Of a stretch of 64,000 nt of DNA, positions 1 through 8,315 are shown in pieces; the first letter of the stretch is position 1, and every line of letters starts with the position of its first letter. Made by a program: the position numbers and the translations under genes. The DNA is from Caldatribacterium sp964426875. Its GTDB lineage: Bacteria; Atribacterota; Atribacteria; Atribacterales; Caldatribacteriaceae. The DNA lies in assembly GCA_964426875.1 (NCBI GenBank), contig CAYRSB010000007.1:1-64000 (forward strand), written 5' to 3'. The notes below the pieces were generated by a model. That model was not told where the DNA came from, ran no database searches, and saw only the letters and a list, made by a program, of their open reading frames with translations.

Positions 1-3
1 TCC

Positions 4-32
4 TTGACAAAGGAAGACTCAAGTGGTATAAG
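4..32 (+). promoter_or_regulatory. Promoter of the trp operon
   Basis: A consensus -35 hexamer TTGACA (4-9) is separated by 17 bases from TATAAG (27-32). It lies directly upstream of the tryptophan T-box leader, so it should start the trp transcript near base 40. Confidence 0.75.
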
Positions 33-59
33 ATACCCAAAAGTTCATAGGGCCTCAGG

Positions 60-320
60 CGATGAAGAGGGGGAGTAGCTTCTTTTAGGAATCCAGAGAG
101 AGCCCGGGTGAGGTGGGAGCCGGGTGATTCCAGAGGGGTGAATGGGCCTCGGAGCTTTTCATCGAAATCCCGCTGAAGGGAGAGTAGACTGAAAGGGGTC
201 TTTCCCTGTAAAGGAAGACGGGTATCATGGGTACCTGGTGGAGAGGACAACGCTTTGGCGTTGTCAACAAGAGTGGCACCGCGAGAAAGCCCTCGTCTCT
301 TGATGAGGGCTTTTTTGTTT
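60..320 (+). promoter_or_regulatory. Tryptophan-specific T-box riboswitch leader
   Basis: This leader has the layout of a T-box element. Stem I starts near 62 with a GAGGGGGAGTAG-like segment. Its 3' side holds the specifier loop GTGAATGG, with TGG (Trp) at 143-145, which would pair with the CCA anticodon of tRNA-Trp. The conserved T-box sequence AGTGGCACCGCG is at 272-283 and is followed by an intrinsic terminator. Uncharged tRNA-Trp would stabilise the antiterminator and turn on trpE and the genes downstream. The specifier call rests on matching the position used in known glyQS-type leaders; the downstream operon is biosynthetic for Trp, which agrees. Confidence 0.9.
289..317 (+). terminator. 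T-box regulated intrinsic terminator
   Basis: GCCCTC and GAGGGC form a hairpin around a short loop (289-310) followed by a run of T (311-316). It directly follows the T-box motif and ends 15 bases before trpE, so it is the conditional terminator of the leader. Confidence 0.85.
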
Positions 321-331
321 GGGGTGGTACC

Positions 332-1747
332 ATGGACGTGCGTCCGCACAAAAAAGAATTTCTGGCTTTGAGTGAAAAGTACGATTATGTTCCCCTCTAT
401 ACAGAGTTTTTGGCCGATCGTCTCACCCCAGTGCTCCTTTTTGAACACTTTCGGGAGAGGGCTCCGGCTTTGCTTTTGGAAAGTGCCGAGCGGGGGGAAA
501 CCTGGGGGCGTTACTCTTTCCTCATCGTCGATCTGGAAGAAGAGAAATATTTCTGGGAATTCACCGACATCATTTCGGCCTTGGAGGCTCAATATCCCCC
601 CTTTTCAGTACACCCTGTCCCCTCCTTGCCTTTTCTTGGAGGAGCAGTAGGGTTTTTGAGTTACGATGCGGTGAAGACCTGGGAGCGGACGGTTCCCCAA
701 AAACCTGTGGAGTTTCCCCTGGCGTATTTTGCCACTGCTCGAAGGTTTCTCTTTTTCGATCACTTAAAACACCGCCTCGGAGTAGTGTATGTGGCCCGGG
801 GTAGGGATGAGGAAGACTTTGAGAGAGGGGTGTTCTGGATTGAGGAGGCAATACGGAGAGCCCAGGAAGCAGGAATAACTCCGGGAAGGGCCGGGTCCTT
901 TCGTCTCAGGGGGCCCATTCGTTCGAACTTCACCAAAGAGTCCTTTGAGGCGGCGGTTCGCCAGGTGATCGAACTCATCGAGGAAGGGCATGCTTCCCAG
1001 GTCGTCATTTCCCAGCGTTTCTCGGTACCATACGAGGGGGATCCTTTTCGGGCCTACCGCTTTTTGCGCTCCCTCAACCCCTCACCCTATCTCTTTTATC
1101 TTTCGACTCCCAATTTTGTGCTCCTTGGTTCCTCTCCGGAGGTGATGGTGAAGGCGGAGGGGGGGAAGGTTATGACCCGACCCATTGCTGGAACACGGCG
1201 GCGCCTGGCTCATGTGCCGGAGGAGGAGATCATCCGGGATCTCCTGGAGGATGAGAAGGAGAACGCCGAGCACGTGATGCTTTTAGATCTGGGGCGAAAT
1301 GATTTAGGAAGAGTGTGTGAGCTTGGGAGTGTCCGGGTGGAGGAATACATGAAGATCGAGCGCTACTCCCACGTTTTCCATATCGTATCTACGGTTTCGG
1401 GAATCCTCAGAGAAGACATGACCCCCTGGAGGGCGCTTCAGGCCTGTTTTCCTGCCGGAACCGTGAGTGGAGCCCCCAAGGTCCGAGCAATGCAGATCAT
1501 TGAAGATCTTGAGCCCGAAAGTCGCGGACCTTACGCCGGGGCCTTAGGGTACGTAAGCTTCCAGGGGAACATGGATACCTGTATCGTAATCCGGAGTATC
1601 TTCTTCAAAGACGGTATTGCTCAGGTACAGGCAGGGGCAGGAGTGGTGTACGACTCCGTCCCTGAAAGAGAGTATGAGGAGACAAAAAGCAAGGCGGAAG
1701 CTTTGCTTTTGGCTTTACAGCTTGCTGAAAAGGAGGAATGGGTATGA
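332..1747 (+). CDS. trpE: Anthranilate synthase component I
   Basis: TrpE (471 aa) converts chorismate to anthranilate using ammonia supplied by TrpG. The chorismate-binding domain occupies the C-terminal two thirds, with motifs typical of the family: PIAGTRRR around residue 285, DLGRNDLGRV around residue 320, and GTVSGAPKVRAM near residue 380. The open frame extends upstream through the T-box, but the ATG at 332 is the first one after the terminator and is preceded by GGGGTGG, so it is taken as the start. It is the first gene of a seven-gene operon and its stop overlaps the trpG start (ATGA). Confidence 0.96.
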   Translation: MDVRPHKKEFLALSEKYDYVPLYTEFLADRLTPVLLFEHFRERAPALLLESAERGETWGRYSFLIVDLEEEKYFWEFTDIISALEAQYPPFSVHPVPSLPFLGGAVGFLSYDAVKTWERTVPQKPVEFPLAYFATARRFLFFDHLKHRLGVVYVARGRDEEDFERGVFWIEEAIRRAQEAGITPGRAGSFRLRGPIRSNFTKESFEAAVRQVIELIEEGHASQVVISQRFSVPYEGDPFRAYRFLRSLNPSPYLFYLSTPNFVLLGSSPEVMVKAEGGKVMTRPIAGTRRRLAHVPEEEIIRDLLEDEKENAEHVMLLDLGRNDLGRVCELGSVRVEEYMKIERYSHVFHIVSTVSGILREDMTPWRALQACFPAGTVSGAPKVRAMQIIEDLEPESRGPYAGALGYVSFQGNMDTCIVIRSIFFKDGIAQVQAGAGVVYDSVPEREYEETKSKAEALLLALQLAEKEEWV

Positions 1748-2320
1748 TTCTCGTCGTGGACAACTACGACTCTTTCACCTACAACCTTGTGCAGTACCTG
1801 GGAGAGTTGGGGGAGAGAGACATTCGGGTGTTCCGAAACGATGAGGTAACCCCCGAGGAGATTGCATACCTCCATCCGGACCGTATTGTCATCTCTCCCG
1901 GCCCCAAAGATCCCACCGACTGCGGCATGACGAATGCCATCATTGCTCGTTTTGCCCCCTTCATCCCTATCTTGGGGGTGTGTCTTTGGCCACCAGTGCA
2001 TTGCCTACGTTGAAGGAGGGAAAATAGTCAAGGCCCACAAGCCCTGTCACGGGAAAAGGTGGAAAGTTCGCCTCCTTCCCTCTCCTCTTTTCCGGGGACT
2101 GCCAGAAGAGATATGGGTTGGCAGGTACCATTCCCTCGTCGTGGACCCGGAAAGTCTTCCGCCAACGCTTCGAGTAACTGCCTGGACGCAAGAGAACGAG
2201 ATCATGGCTTTGGAACATCGGGAATACCCTCTCTTTGGGGTGCAATTCCATCCCGAGTCTGTGCTGACTCCTCAGGGGAAGACGATTCTTAAGAATTTTC
2301 TGGAGGTGAACCGGAAATGA
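1744..2320 (+). pseudogene. trpG: Anthranilate synthase glutamine amidotransferase, frameshifted as written
   Basis: This is the class I glutamine amidotransferase subunit of anthranilate synthase. The first frame (ATG 1744, with AGGAGG at 1731-1736) gives the family N-terminus and runs to the nucleophile cysteine in ILGVC (TGT 1981-1983). The expected LGHQ continuation is then found only in the +1 frame, because CTTTGGC has one T more than expected at 1984-1988. The second frame continues normally to the catalytic FHPES motif and stops at 2318-2320. All other trp genes are intact and overlap properly, so a sequencing error, a recent mutation or recoding are all possible. A T-box controlled operon with a dead trpG would be unusual. 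Confidence 0.9.
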
Positions 2321-3405
2321 AAAGAGGAGAAATCATGGTGCGTGTTCTTGATGGAGAAGTGCTCGGCGTTGAAGAAGCATATGAGCTCATGCGGAGATTG
2401 ATGGGTGGGGAGTTCACCTCTGCCCAGATGGGGGCGATTCTGGCCACTTTGCGATTTCGAAGGGAAAAAAAGGAGGAGCTCCTCGGCTTTGCCCGTGCCA
2501 TGCGGGACCGGGCCACAACCTTCACTGTTCCCTCTGCCTGTGCGGTGGCGGACAACTGTGGGACCGGAGGCGATGGAAAAGGAACACTCAACATCTCTAC
2601 CGGAGCGGCCCTCCTGGCCCATGCCCTGGGTATCCCGGTAGTGAAGCATGGGAATCGCTCGGTCTCAAGCCGCTGTGGTAGTGCAGACTTCCTTGAAGGT
2701 CTTGGATTTCCCATCGACCTTCCCAAGGAATCCATGGAAGAGCTCTTTATCCGGACGAAGTTTGCCTTCCTCTTTGCCCCCCTGTACCATCCTGCCATGC
2801 GGGTGGTACAGGGGGTGCGGCGGGAACTTGGAGTGCGAACAGTCTTCAATCTCCTTGGCCCTCTCACCACTCCTTGTCCGGTGCGGTACAAAATGGTAGG
2901 GGTATATAGCTTCGAACTCCTTGAGCCTGTGGCCTACGTGCTTTCGCATCTTGGGGTGGAGCGGGGCCTTGTGGTCTTTGGGGAACCGGGGGTGGACGAG
3001 GTAAGTGTGTGTGGGACAACGCACTGTATTCTTGTGACGCCCCAGAGAACAGAACGCTTTGTTTTCCGTCCAGAAAGCGCCAACCTTCCAGTTTATCTTC
3101 TTGAGGCCATCCAGGGAGGAGAGCCGCAGGAGAACGTCTGCCTTTTCCTTGAAGTGCTTCAGGGTGAAATCCGGGGAGCCCCCCGAGCCGCCCTGGTGCT
3201 CAACGCAGCCTTTCTGGTCTGGCTGAGTGAGAGGGCAAAGACTGTTTTCGAAGCACTGCGCCTTGTGGAAGAGGCCATAGATAGTGGGTGTGCCCTCGAG
3301 AGTGTGAAAAAACTCCTTGAAGAGGCTCAGAGAGTGCGGGGAGGTGAGGAGAGTGGAGACCATTCTCGAGACCATCGTTGTGGCCAAAAGGAGAAGGCTT
3401 CTTGA
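2317..3405 (+). CDS. trpD: Anthranilate phosphoribosyltransferase
   Basis: TrpD (362 aa) transfers phosphoribosyl from PRPP to anthranilate. The PRPP-binding signature DNCGTGGDG is near residue 80, followed by NISTGAALLAHALG and KHGNRSVSS, all diagnostic of the family. The ATG at 2317 overlaps the trpG stop and has GGAGG nine bases upstream; an ATG at 2335 behind AGAGGAGA is an equally good start. The last about 17 codons overlap the start of trpC in another frame, which fits translational coupling. Confidence 0.95.
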   Translation: MKRGEIMVRVLDGEVLGVEEAYELMRRLMGGEFTSAQMGAILATLRFRREKKEELLGFARAMRDRATTFTVPSACAVADNCGTGGDGKGTLNISTGAALLAHALGIPVVKHGNRSVSSRCGSADFLEGLGFPIDLPKESMEELFIRTKFAFLFAPLYHPAMRVVQGVRRELGVRTVFNLLGPLTTPCPVRYKMVGVYSFELLEPVAYVLSHLGVERGLVVFGEPGVDEVSVCGTTHCILVTPQRTERFVFRPESANLPVYLLEAIQGGEPQENVCLFLEVLQGEIRGAPRAALVLNAAFLVWLSERAKTVFEALRLVEEAIDSGCALESVKKLLEEAQRVRGGEESGDHSRDHRCGQKEKAS

Positions 3406-4147
3406 GAAACCCTGTCGATACTCTCCTCGAGAAGTCGCCGAGCTCCTTACCCGGCCGGGTACGGACACTTTCCTTGCTGCTCTGTCAGGGCCTGGACCAA
3501 ACATTCTGGCAGAGGTAAAACTTGCCTCGCCTTCGAAAGGGAGGTTCATCACCTTTTCCGATGTTCCTCGTTTTGTAGCCTCGTATGAGCAGGGAGGAGC
3601 CTGTGCCATTTCCGTCGTCACCGAAGAAGACCACTTCCAGGGAGGGCTTGAGGTTCTCCAGGAAGTTGCCGGACGAACGAATCTGCCCATTCTACGGAAA
3701 GACTTTGTTCTTGAGGAGACCCAGGTGTATGAGACCAAAGAGGCCGGTGCCCAGGCTCTACTCCTTGTTGCCCGCATTCTCTCCAAGGACCGCCTGAAGC
3801 ATTTCGCAGCACTGTGTGAGCTTTTGAGCATTGTTCCGGTAGTGGAGGTGCATGACGAAAAGGACCTTGAGAAAGCCCTTGAGATTTCACCCCGGGTGAT
3901 TGGCATCAATAATCGAGACCTTTCGACCTTTCAGGTTTCCCCTATGACGACCCTTCGCCTTCTTCCTTACATTCCCAGAGGCACTATTGTTGTCACCGAG
4001 AGCGGCATCCACACCCGGGAGGACATTGAGGTTTTCCTCGAGCAGGGGGTGCGAAATTTCCTCATTGGGGAAGCTTTGCTTGTGTCTCGTGATCCACTCC
4101 GGAAGCTCCTTGAACTCAAGGGGGAGAGGGAAGTTGCCCGCTGTTAA
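3353..4147 (+). CDS. trpC: Indole-3-glycerol phosphate synthase
   Basis: TrpC (about 264 aa) closes the ring of CdRP to indole-3-glycerol phosphate. It begins with ILETIVVAKRRRL, has the catalytic lysine motif EVKLASPSKG near residue 55, a second lysine in LRKDFV, and the substrate-binding INNRDL and TESGIHTRED segments of this TIM barrel. The GTG at 3353, with GAGGTGAGG just upstream, matches the usual N-terminus; an in-frame ATG at 3317 would add 12 unsupported residues. It overlaps trpD by about 50 bases and trpF by 14. Confidence 0.94.
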   Translation: METILETIVVAKRRRLLEKPCRYSPREVAELLTRPGTDTFLAALSGPGPNILAEVKLASPSKGRFITFSDVPRFVASYEQGGACAISVVTEEDHFQGGLEVLQEVAGRTNLPILRKDFVLEETQVYETKEAGAQALLLVARILSKDRLKHFAALCELLSIVPVVEVHDEKDLEKALEISPRVIGINNRDLSTFQVSPMTTLRLLPYIPRGTIVVTESGIHTREDIEVFLEQGVRNFLIGEALLVSRDPLRKLLELKGEREVARC

Positions 4148-4757
4148 GGTCTGTGGTATCACCCAAAAAGAGGATGCTATGTGTCTCGCCTCTCTGGGCG
4201 TGTGGGCCCTGGGGTTTGTTTTCGTTCCGGGAAGTCCGCGCTGTGTGACTCCTGAAAAAGTCAGAGACATTGTTCACCTGCTCTCTGGGAAGGTGCTCAC
4301 CGTTGGCGTTTTCCAGAACGAGGACTACAGAGAGATCGAGCGCATTCGCCGTTTCTGTGGCCTTGACCTTGTGCAGCTCCATGGGGATGAGGATCCCTCT
4401 CTGTGCCGACGGCTTAAAAAGGGAGTGATCAAGGCCTTTGGGGTGGAGGAGAGTTTTCCCCTCAGGAGCGTTGAGGCTTACAAGGGTTGCATATCGTATA
4501 TTCTCTTTGACACTGCCCGGGGTACAAAGAAAGGGGGGACGGGGGTACCCTTTGTGTGGGAAACCATTGTGCCCGTGGTGGCAACAAGCCCTCACCCAGT
4601 CATTGTTGCCGGGGGACTCAAGGTGGAGAATATTCCTTCCCTTCTTCGAGTTCTGCGGCCTTTTGCTGTGGATGTCAATAGCGGTGTGGAAATTGCCCCG
4701 GGCGTAAAGGACATCACTAAGGTTCGACAGATTATGGACATGGTACAGGGAGCGTGA
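4134..4757 (+). CDS. trpF: Phosphoribosylanthranilate isomerase
   Basis: TrpF (about 207 aa) carries out the Amadori rearrangement of PRA to CdRP. The N-terminal KVCGIT motif contains the catalytic cysteine, the C-terminal FAVDVNSGVE motif contains the catalytic aspartate, and VQLHGDE lies between them. The best start is TTG at 4134, nine bases after GGGGGAGAGGG inside the end of trpC; an ATG at 3987 lies deep within trpC and would add about 49 residues that do not belong to the family. The stop overlaps the trpB GTG start. Confidence 0.93.
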   Translation: MPAVKVCGITQKEDAMCLASLGVWALGFVFVPGSPRCVTPEKVRDIVHLLSGKVLTVGVFQNEDYREIERIRRFCGLDLVQLHGDEDPSLCRRLKKGVIKAFGVEESFPLRSVEAYKGCISYILFDTARGTKKGGTGVPFVWETIVPVVATSPHPVIVAGGLKVENIPSLLRVLRPFAVDVNSGVEIAPGVKDITKVRQIMDMVQGA

Positions 4758-5941
4758 GGAAAATGGGGAAAGGATTTTTTGGAGAGTTTGGGGGAAGGTT
4801 TGTGCCGGAGACGCTGGTGCAACCCCTTGAGGAGCTTGAAGAAGCGTATGAGTACTATCGCAACGATCCTCTCTTTCAGGCAGAACTTGCCATGTACCTT
4901 GAAACGTACGCCGGACGACCCACTCCTCTCACCCTTGCTGCCAGGCTCACGGAGACCCTCGGGGGAGCGAAGATTTACCTCAAGCGGGAGGACCTGAATC
5001 ACACCGGGTCCCACAAGCTCAACAATACCTTGGGGCAGGTGCTTCTGGCGAAGAAGGTGGGTAAGAGGAGAATCATTGCCGAGACCGGGGCAGGCCAGCA
5101 CGGGGTAGCTACCGCCACCGCCTGTGCCCTTCTGGGGCTGGAATGTCAGGTGTACATGGGGGCGGTGGATGTAGAAAGGCAAAAGCTCAACGTCTTCCGA
5201 ATGCAGATTCTTGGAGCGGAAGTCGTCCCGGTGTACTCCGGGAGTCAAACCCTCAAAGACGCCATCAACGAGGCTCTCCGGGACTGGGTGCACAACGTGG
5301 ACAATACCCACTACGTCATTGGGTCGGTTGTCGGCCCCCATCCCTACCCCTCCATGGTGCGGGACTTCCAGTCGGTAATCGGCAGAGAAGCAGAGACCCA
5401 GTTTTTCGAATGCGAAGGGAAATTGCCTGATTACGTCATTGCCTGTGTAGGTGGGGGAAGCAACGCCATGGGGATATTTTCGGCTTTCATTCCTCACCCT
5501 GAGGTGCGCCTTATCGGAGTGGAGGCTGGAGGGCTTGGCCTTGATTCGGGGAAGCATGCAGCAAGTATCGGGAAGGGCACCAAAGGGGTGCTGCACGGGA
5601 GCATGAGTCTCCTCTTGCAGGATGAATTCGGCCAGATTCGGGAGACCCATTCTGTTGCTGCCGGCCTTGACTACCCTGGTGTAGGACCGGAGCACTGTTT
5701 TCTCGCCACCACCGGGAGGGCACAATATGTCACGGTGACAGATGAAGAAGCCAAGGAGGCTTTCTGCCTTCTTGCCAGGACTGAAGGCATCATCCCAGCT
5801 CTGGAGAGTGCCCATGCCGTGGCCTATGCGGCGAAAATAGCGCCATCTCTGTCGTCTTCTTCGACCATCGTCATTTGTCTTTCAGGAAGAGGCGACAAAG
5901 ATGTGGAAATCATTATGCGAGCTCTGGCGGAGGAGGAATGA
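4754..5941 (+). CDS. trpB: Tryptophan synthase beta chain
   Basis: TrpB (395 aa) condenses indole with serine using PLP. The PLP-binding lysine lies in HTGSHKLNN near residue 90, the loop AETGAGQHGVA follows, and the phosphate-binding loop is CVGGGSNAMG near residue 235. The sequence is of the TrpB1 type that works with TrpA, which is encoded next. The start is GTG 4754 overlapping the trpF stop; an ATG at 4763 has no room for its own ribosome binding site. Confidence 0.97.
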   Translation: MRKMGKGFFGEFGGRFVPETLVQPLEELEEAYEYYRNDPLFQAELAMYLETYAGRPTPLTLAARLTETLGGAKIYLKREDLNHTGSHKLNNTLGQVLLAKKVGKRRIIAETGAGQHGVATATACALLGLECQVYMGAVDVERQKLNVFRMQILGAEVVPVYSGSQTLKDAINEALRDWVHNVDNTHYVIGSVVGPHPYPSMVRDFQSVIGREAETQFFECEGKLPDYVIACVGGGSNAMGIFSAFIPHPEVRLIGVEAGGLGLDSGKHAASIGKGTKGVLHGSMSLLLQDEFGQIRETHSVAAGLDYPGVGPEHCFLATTGRAQYVTVTDEEAKEAFCLLARTEGIIPALESAHAVAYAAKIAPSLSSSSTIVICLSGRGDKDVEIIMRALAEEE

Positions 5942-5943
5942 GT

Positions 5944-6723
5944 ATGGATCCTCTTCGAGAAGTGCTTGAAGAAAAACGAAAAAAACGAAAACTCTTTGTC
6001 CCGTACCTCACCTTTGGATATCCGGACCTCGAGACCTTTTGCCGTCTTCTGCACCTCTGCGAGGAAGAGGGGGCTGACGCGGTGGAGGTTGGTATCCCCC
6101 ATTCCGATCCGGTGGCCGATGGGCCAGTCATTCAGACTACCTCTTTTGCGGCTCTCAAGCAAGGAGTGACTCCCAAAATGGTGCCCGAAGTCCTGAAGGG
6201 TATCACCCCTTCTGTACCCCTCATTGCCATGACTTATGGAAACATTGTCTTGCAATACGGGGTAAAGCAGTTTGCCCGCGATTTTCGTGAAGCCGGCTTT
6301 TTGGGGCTCATTGTGGCCGATTTTCCCCTCGAGGCCCTTTCCTTTCTTGAAGGAGCCCGTGGGGTGCTCTCCCGGGTTCTTCTGGCTTCTGTCACCTCAA
6401 CTCTTGAGCGTTCCCTTGCGATTGCCCGGAAGAGCGAAGGCTTCGTGTATCTTGTATCCGGAAAGGGTATCACCGGAGAAACCGAGGTGGAACTTGGGGC
6501 TCTTTTGGAACGCATCGAATACCTCCGCCGACACACCGACTCTGTCCTTCTTCCTGGCTTTGGCATTCGTTCTCCCGAGCAAGCAGCCTTTCTGGCTCAC
6601 TATGGGGATGGAGTCATAGTGGGCTCGGCACTTCTTGCCTACGTTATCGAAAATCAGGGCAAAGACGATTGGATGAAGGGGTTCGCAAGACTTTTGCGCT
6701 CATACCGTCAAGCTCTTACCTGA
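5944..6723 (+). CDS. trpA: Tryptophan synthase alpha chain
   Basis: TrpA (259 aa) cleaves indole-3-glycerol phosphate and channels indole to TrpB. The two catalytic acids are in the motif VEVGIPHSDPVADGP near residue 50, and the phosphate site appears in YLVSGKGITG and GFGIRSPEQ. The ATG at 5944 sits eight bases after GGAGG; an ATG at 5938 that overlaps the trpB stop is too close to that site. It is the last gene of the operon and no intrinsic terminator is evident after it. Confidence 0.96.
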   Translation: MDPLREVLEEKRKKRKLFVPYLTFGYPDLETFCRLLHLCEEEGADAVEVGIPHSDPVADGPVIQTTSFAALKQGVTPKMVPEVLKGITPSVPLIAMTYGNIVLQYGVKQFARDFREAGFLGLIVADFPLEALSFLEGARGVLSRVLLASVTSTLERSLAIARKSEGFVYLVSGKGITGETEVELGALLERIEYLRRHTDSVLLPGFGIRSPEQAAFLAHYGDGVIVGSALLAYVIENQGKDDWMKGFARLLRSYRQALT

Positions 6724-6899
6724 GGCTCGCATTTTTTCATTCCATTCTTGGCAGACCCCTGGGTTTCTGCTATGCTCTTGACAGGTTGTGATGACCTCCT
6801 TGAGTAAAGCTGGGGCGATTGTGTCTGCAAATCGAAAGAAAATACGCTGGAGGGTAGAATGGAGTGTCCCGCAGGGTGAAGGAGGACTGGTCGTTTGGG

Positions 6900-7172
6900 G
6901 TGCTAAGTCGGGGGTTCGGCCATTGTAAGAGTCAGGGGCGTTATTGTAATCCTCCGGTCTCTTTTCTTTATCCCCGTTGGCCTTTCCGGCGTTGGTTTCA
7001 GTTTGTCCCTTTGGGAAGGGTATCGAGGCTGGTGAGCCGGCACCTTTTGGGACTTTCAAGAGCACGATTGGGAAAGATAGACGATATCTCTTCAATCGTC
7101 CTCCTTGTTCTCTTTGTGATTCGTGTAATTTCAAACTACAGACTCTCCTACGGCGAGGTAAGTATCTGGTAA
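6900..7172 (+). pseudogene. Possible decayed yggT/ylmG-like membrane protein gene
   Basis: The 489 bases between trpA and pgeF hold no intact gene. Reading across two frames gives SVCPFGKGIEAGEPAPF, then FKSTIGK, then (shifted by one base near 7075) IDDISSIVLLVLFVIRVI. That order resembles the second half of YggT/YlmG proteins (a TEPxLxPFRR-like segment followed by a DISPI-type membrane helix). ylmG is commonly a neighbour of the ylmD/pgeF family gene that follows here. At least one frame break and the lack of a clear N-terminus make this a fossil at best. Confidence 0.3.
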
Positions 7173-7212
7173 GGGCGAGAGAAAATAATTCTTTGCCTTT
7201 AGGTTTTCGGAG

Positions 7213-7929
7213 ATGCGGTACGAGGAAAAAGAGGGAGTGGTCCTCCTTCGCTTTGAGACCTGTGATTTCCCTGGTCTTGTGCACTGGTTTGTAACCCGCC
7301 GGGTGCCCTTTGACGTGCGGAAGAGAAAGGGACGACAGGCACTCTCGGTGCATCTTGACATTGGTCCTATTCTTGTGGCTTGTCAAGTCCATGGAACCGA
7401 GGTCTTTGTCCTCGAGGACGATTCCCCTCCCTTTCCAATTTTTGCCGATGCGCTCCTCACGCAGAAGAAGAACTGTTACCTGGGGGTCCTTGTGGCTGAC
7501 TGCATTCCCCTTCTTCTTTTCGCTCCTGAAGAGGGAGTTCTTGGGGTGGTTCATGCCGGGTGGCGAGGGGTAGCAGGGGGAATTCACAAGAAAGTGGTGG
7601 AAGTGATGCGGGAGCGTTTTGCCGTTTCTCCCTCTTCTTTGTGGATGGGAGTGGGGCCGGCCATAGGGCCATGTTGCTTTGCGGTAGGAAGCGAGGTGGC
7701 TGAGTGCTTTAAGGCTTTGGGGAAGGAGGCCTTTCTGGAGGAACGAGAGGGAAGGTTTTTCATAGATCTTGAAGGGGTGGTGGTGGAGGATCTCGTACTT
7801 CTGGGGGTGAAGAGAGAAAGGATTGAGGTGAGCGGGCTCTGCACGGCCTGTGGTGGGGAACTCTTCTACTCTTTTCGCCGTGACGGCGCGCCGGGCCGGT
7901 GTTTGCTCCTTGCCGGCGTGAGGGGGTGA
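7213..7929 (+). CDS. pgeF: Laccase-domain purine nucleoside phosphorylase (PgeF/YfiH family)
   Basis: This 238-aa protein belongs to the YfiH/YlmD multicopper-like family. Members bind zinc or copper and act on purine nucleosides (phosphorolysis and deamination); some also correct peptidoglycan precursors. The metal ligand motifs are QVHG near residue 58, VADCIP near residue 95 and HAGWRG near residue 115, all present. It starts at ATG 7213 and its stop lies three bases before the speD start, so it is probably co-transcribed with the polyamine genes. Confidence 0.9.
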   Translation: MRYEEKEGVVLLRFETCDFPGLVHWFVTRRVPFDVRKRKGRQALSVHLDIGPILVACQVHGTEVFVLEDDSPPFPIFADALLTQKKNCYLGVLVADCIPLLLFAPEEGVLGVVHAGWRGVAGGIHKKVVEVMRERFAVSPSSLWMGVGPAIGPCCFAVGSEVAECFKALGKEAFLEEREGRFFIDLEGVVVEDLVLLGVKRERIEVSGLCTACGGELFYSFRRDGAPGRCLLLAGVRG

Positions 7930-7931
7930 GG

Positions 7932-8315
7932 GTGTTGCCTGAAGAGACGGTGGCCAGGCATCTTCTTGTGGAGATTGTGGGTTCTGGTCTTCTCAACGAT
8001 GCTGGGCTTGTCGAAGCCTTTTTCCAGAATCTGGCTCAGTGCTACGGGAAGGATATTCTGGCGCTTCATGTGTACCGGTTTGAGCCCCATGGGCTAAGCG
8101 GGCTTTTGGTGATGCCGGAATCTCACGTGGCCATCCATACCTGGCCTGAGTACGGTTATGCTGCTTTGGATATCTTTCTTGGGGCTTCCTTAGACCCCAA
8201 GGCGAGTGTCCCAATCATCTGGGAGTACTTTAAACCCCAGGACGTGAAAATTACGGAACTGACGAGAGGAGTGGGAAGAGGGAATGGAACTCTGGTACGT
8301 CCAGAACTACATTGA
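7932..8315 (+). CDS. speD: S-adenosylmethionine decarboxylase proenzyme
   Basis: SpeD (127 aa, the short prokaryotic class) makes decarboxylated SAM, the aminopropyl donor for spermidine. The self-cleavage site is the serine in PESHVAIHTWPE near residue 62, which becomes the pyruvoyl group; the following YGYAALDIF is also typical. The GTG at 7932 follows AGGGGGTGAG at the end of pgeF and gives the expected N-terminus. It overlaps speE by 32 bases. Confidence 0.93.
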   Translation: MLPEETVARHLLVEIVGSGLLNDAGLVEAFFQNLAQCYGKDILALHVYRFEPHGLSGLLVMPESHVAIHTWPEYGYAALDIFLGASLDPKASVPIIWEYFKPQDVKITELTRGVGRGNGTLVRPELH

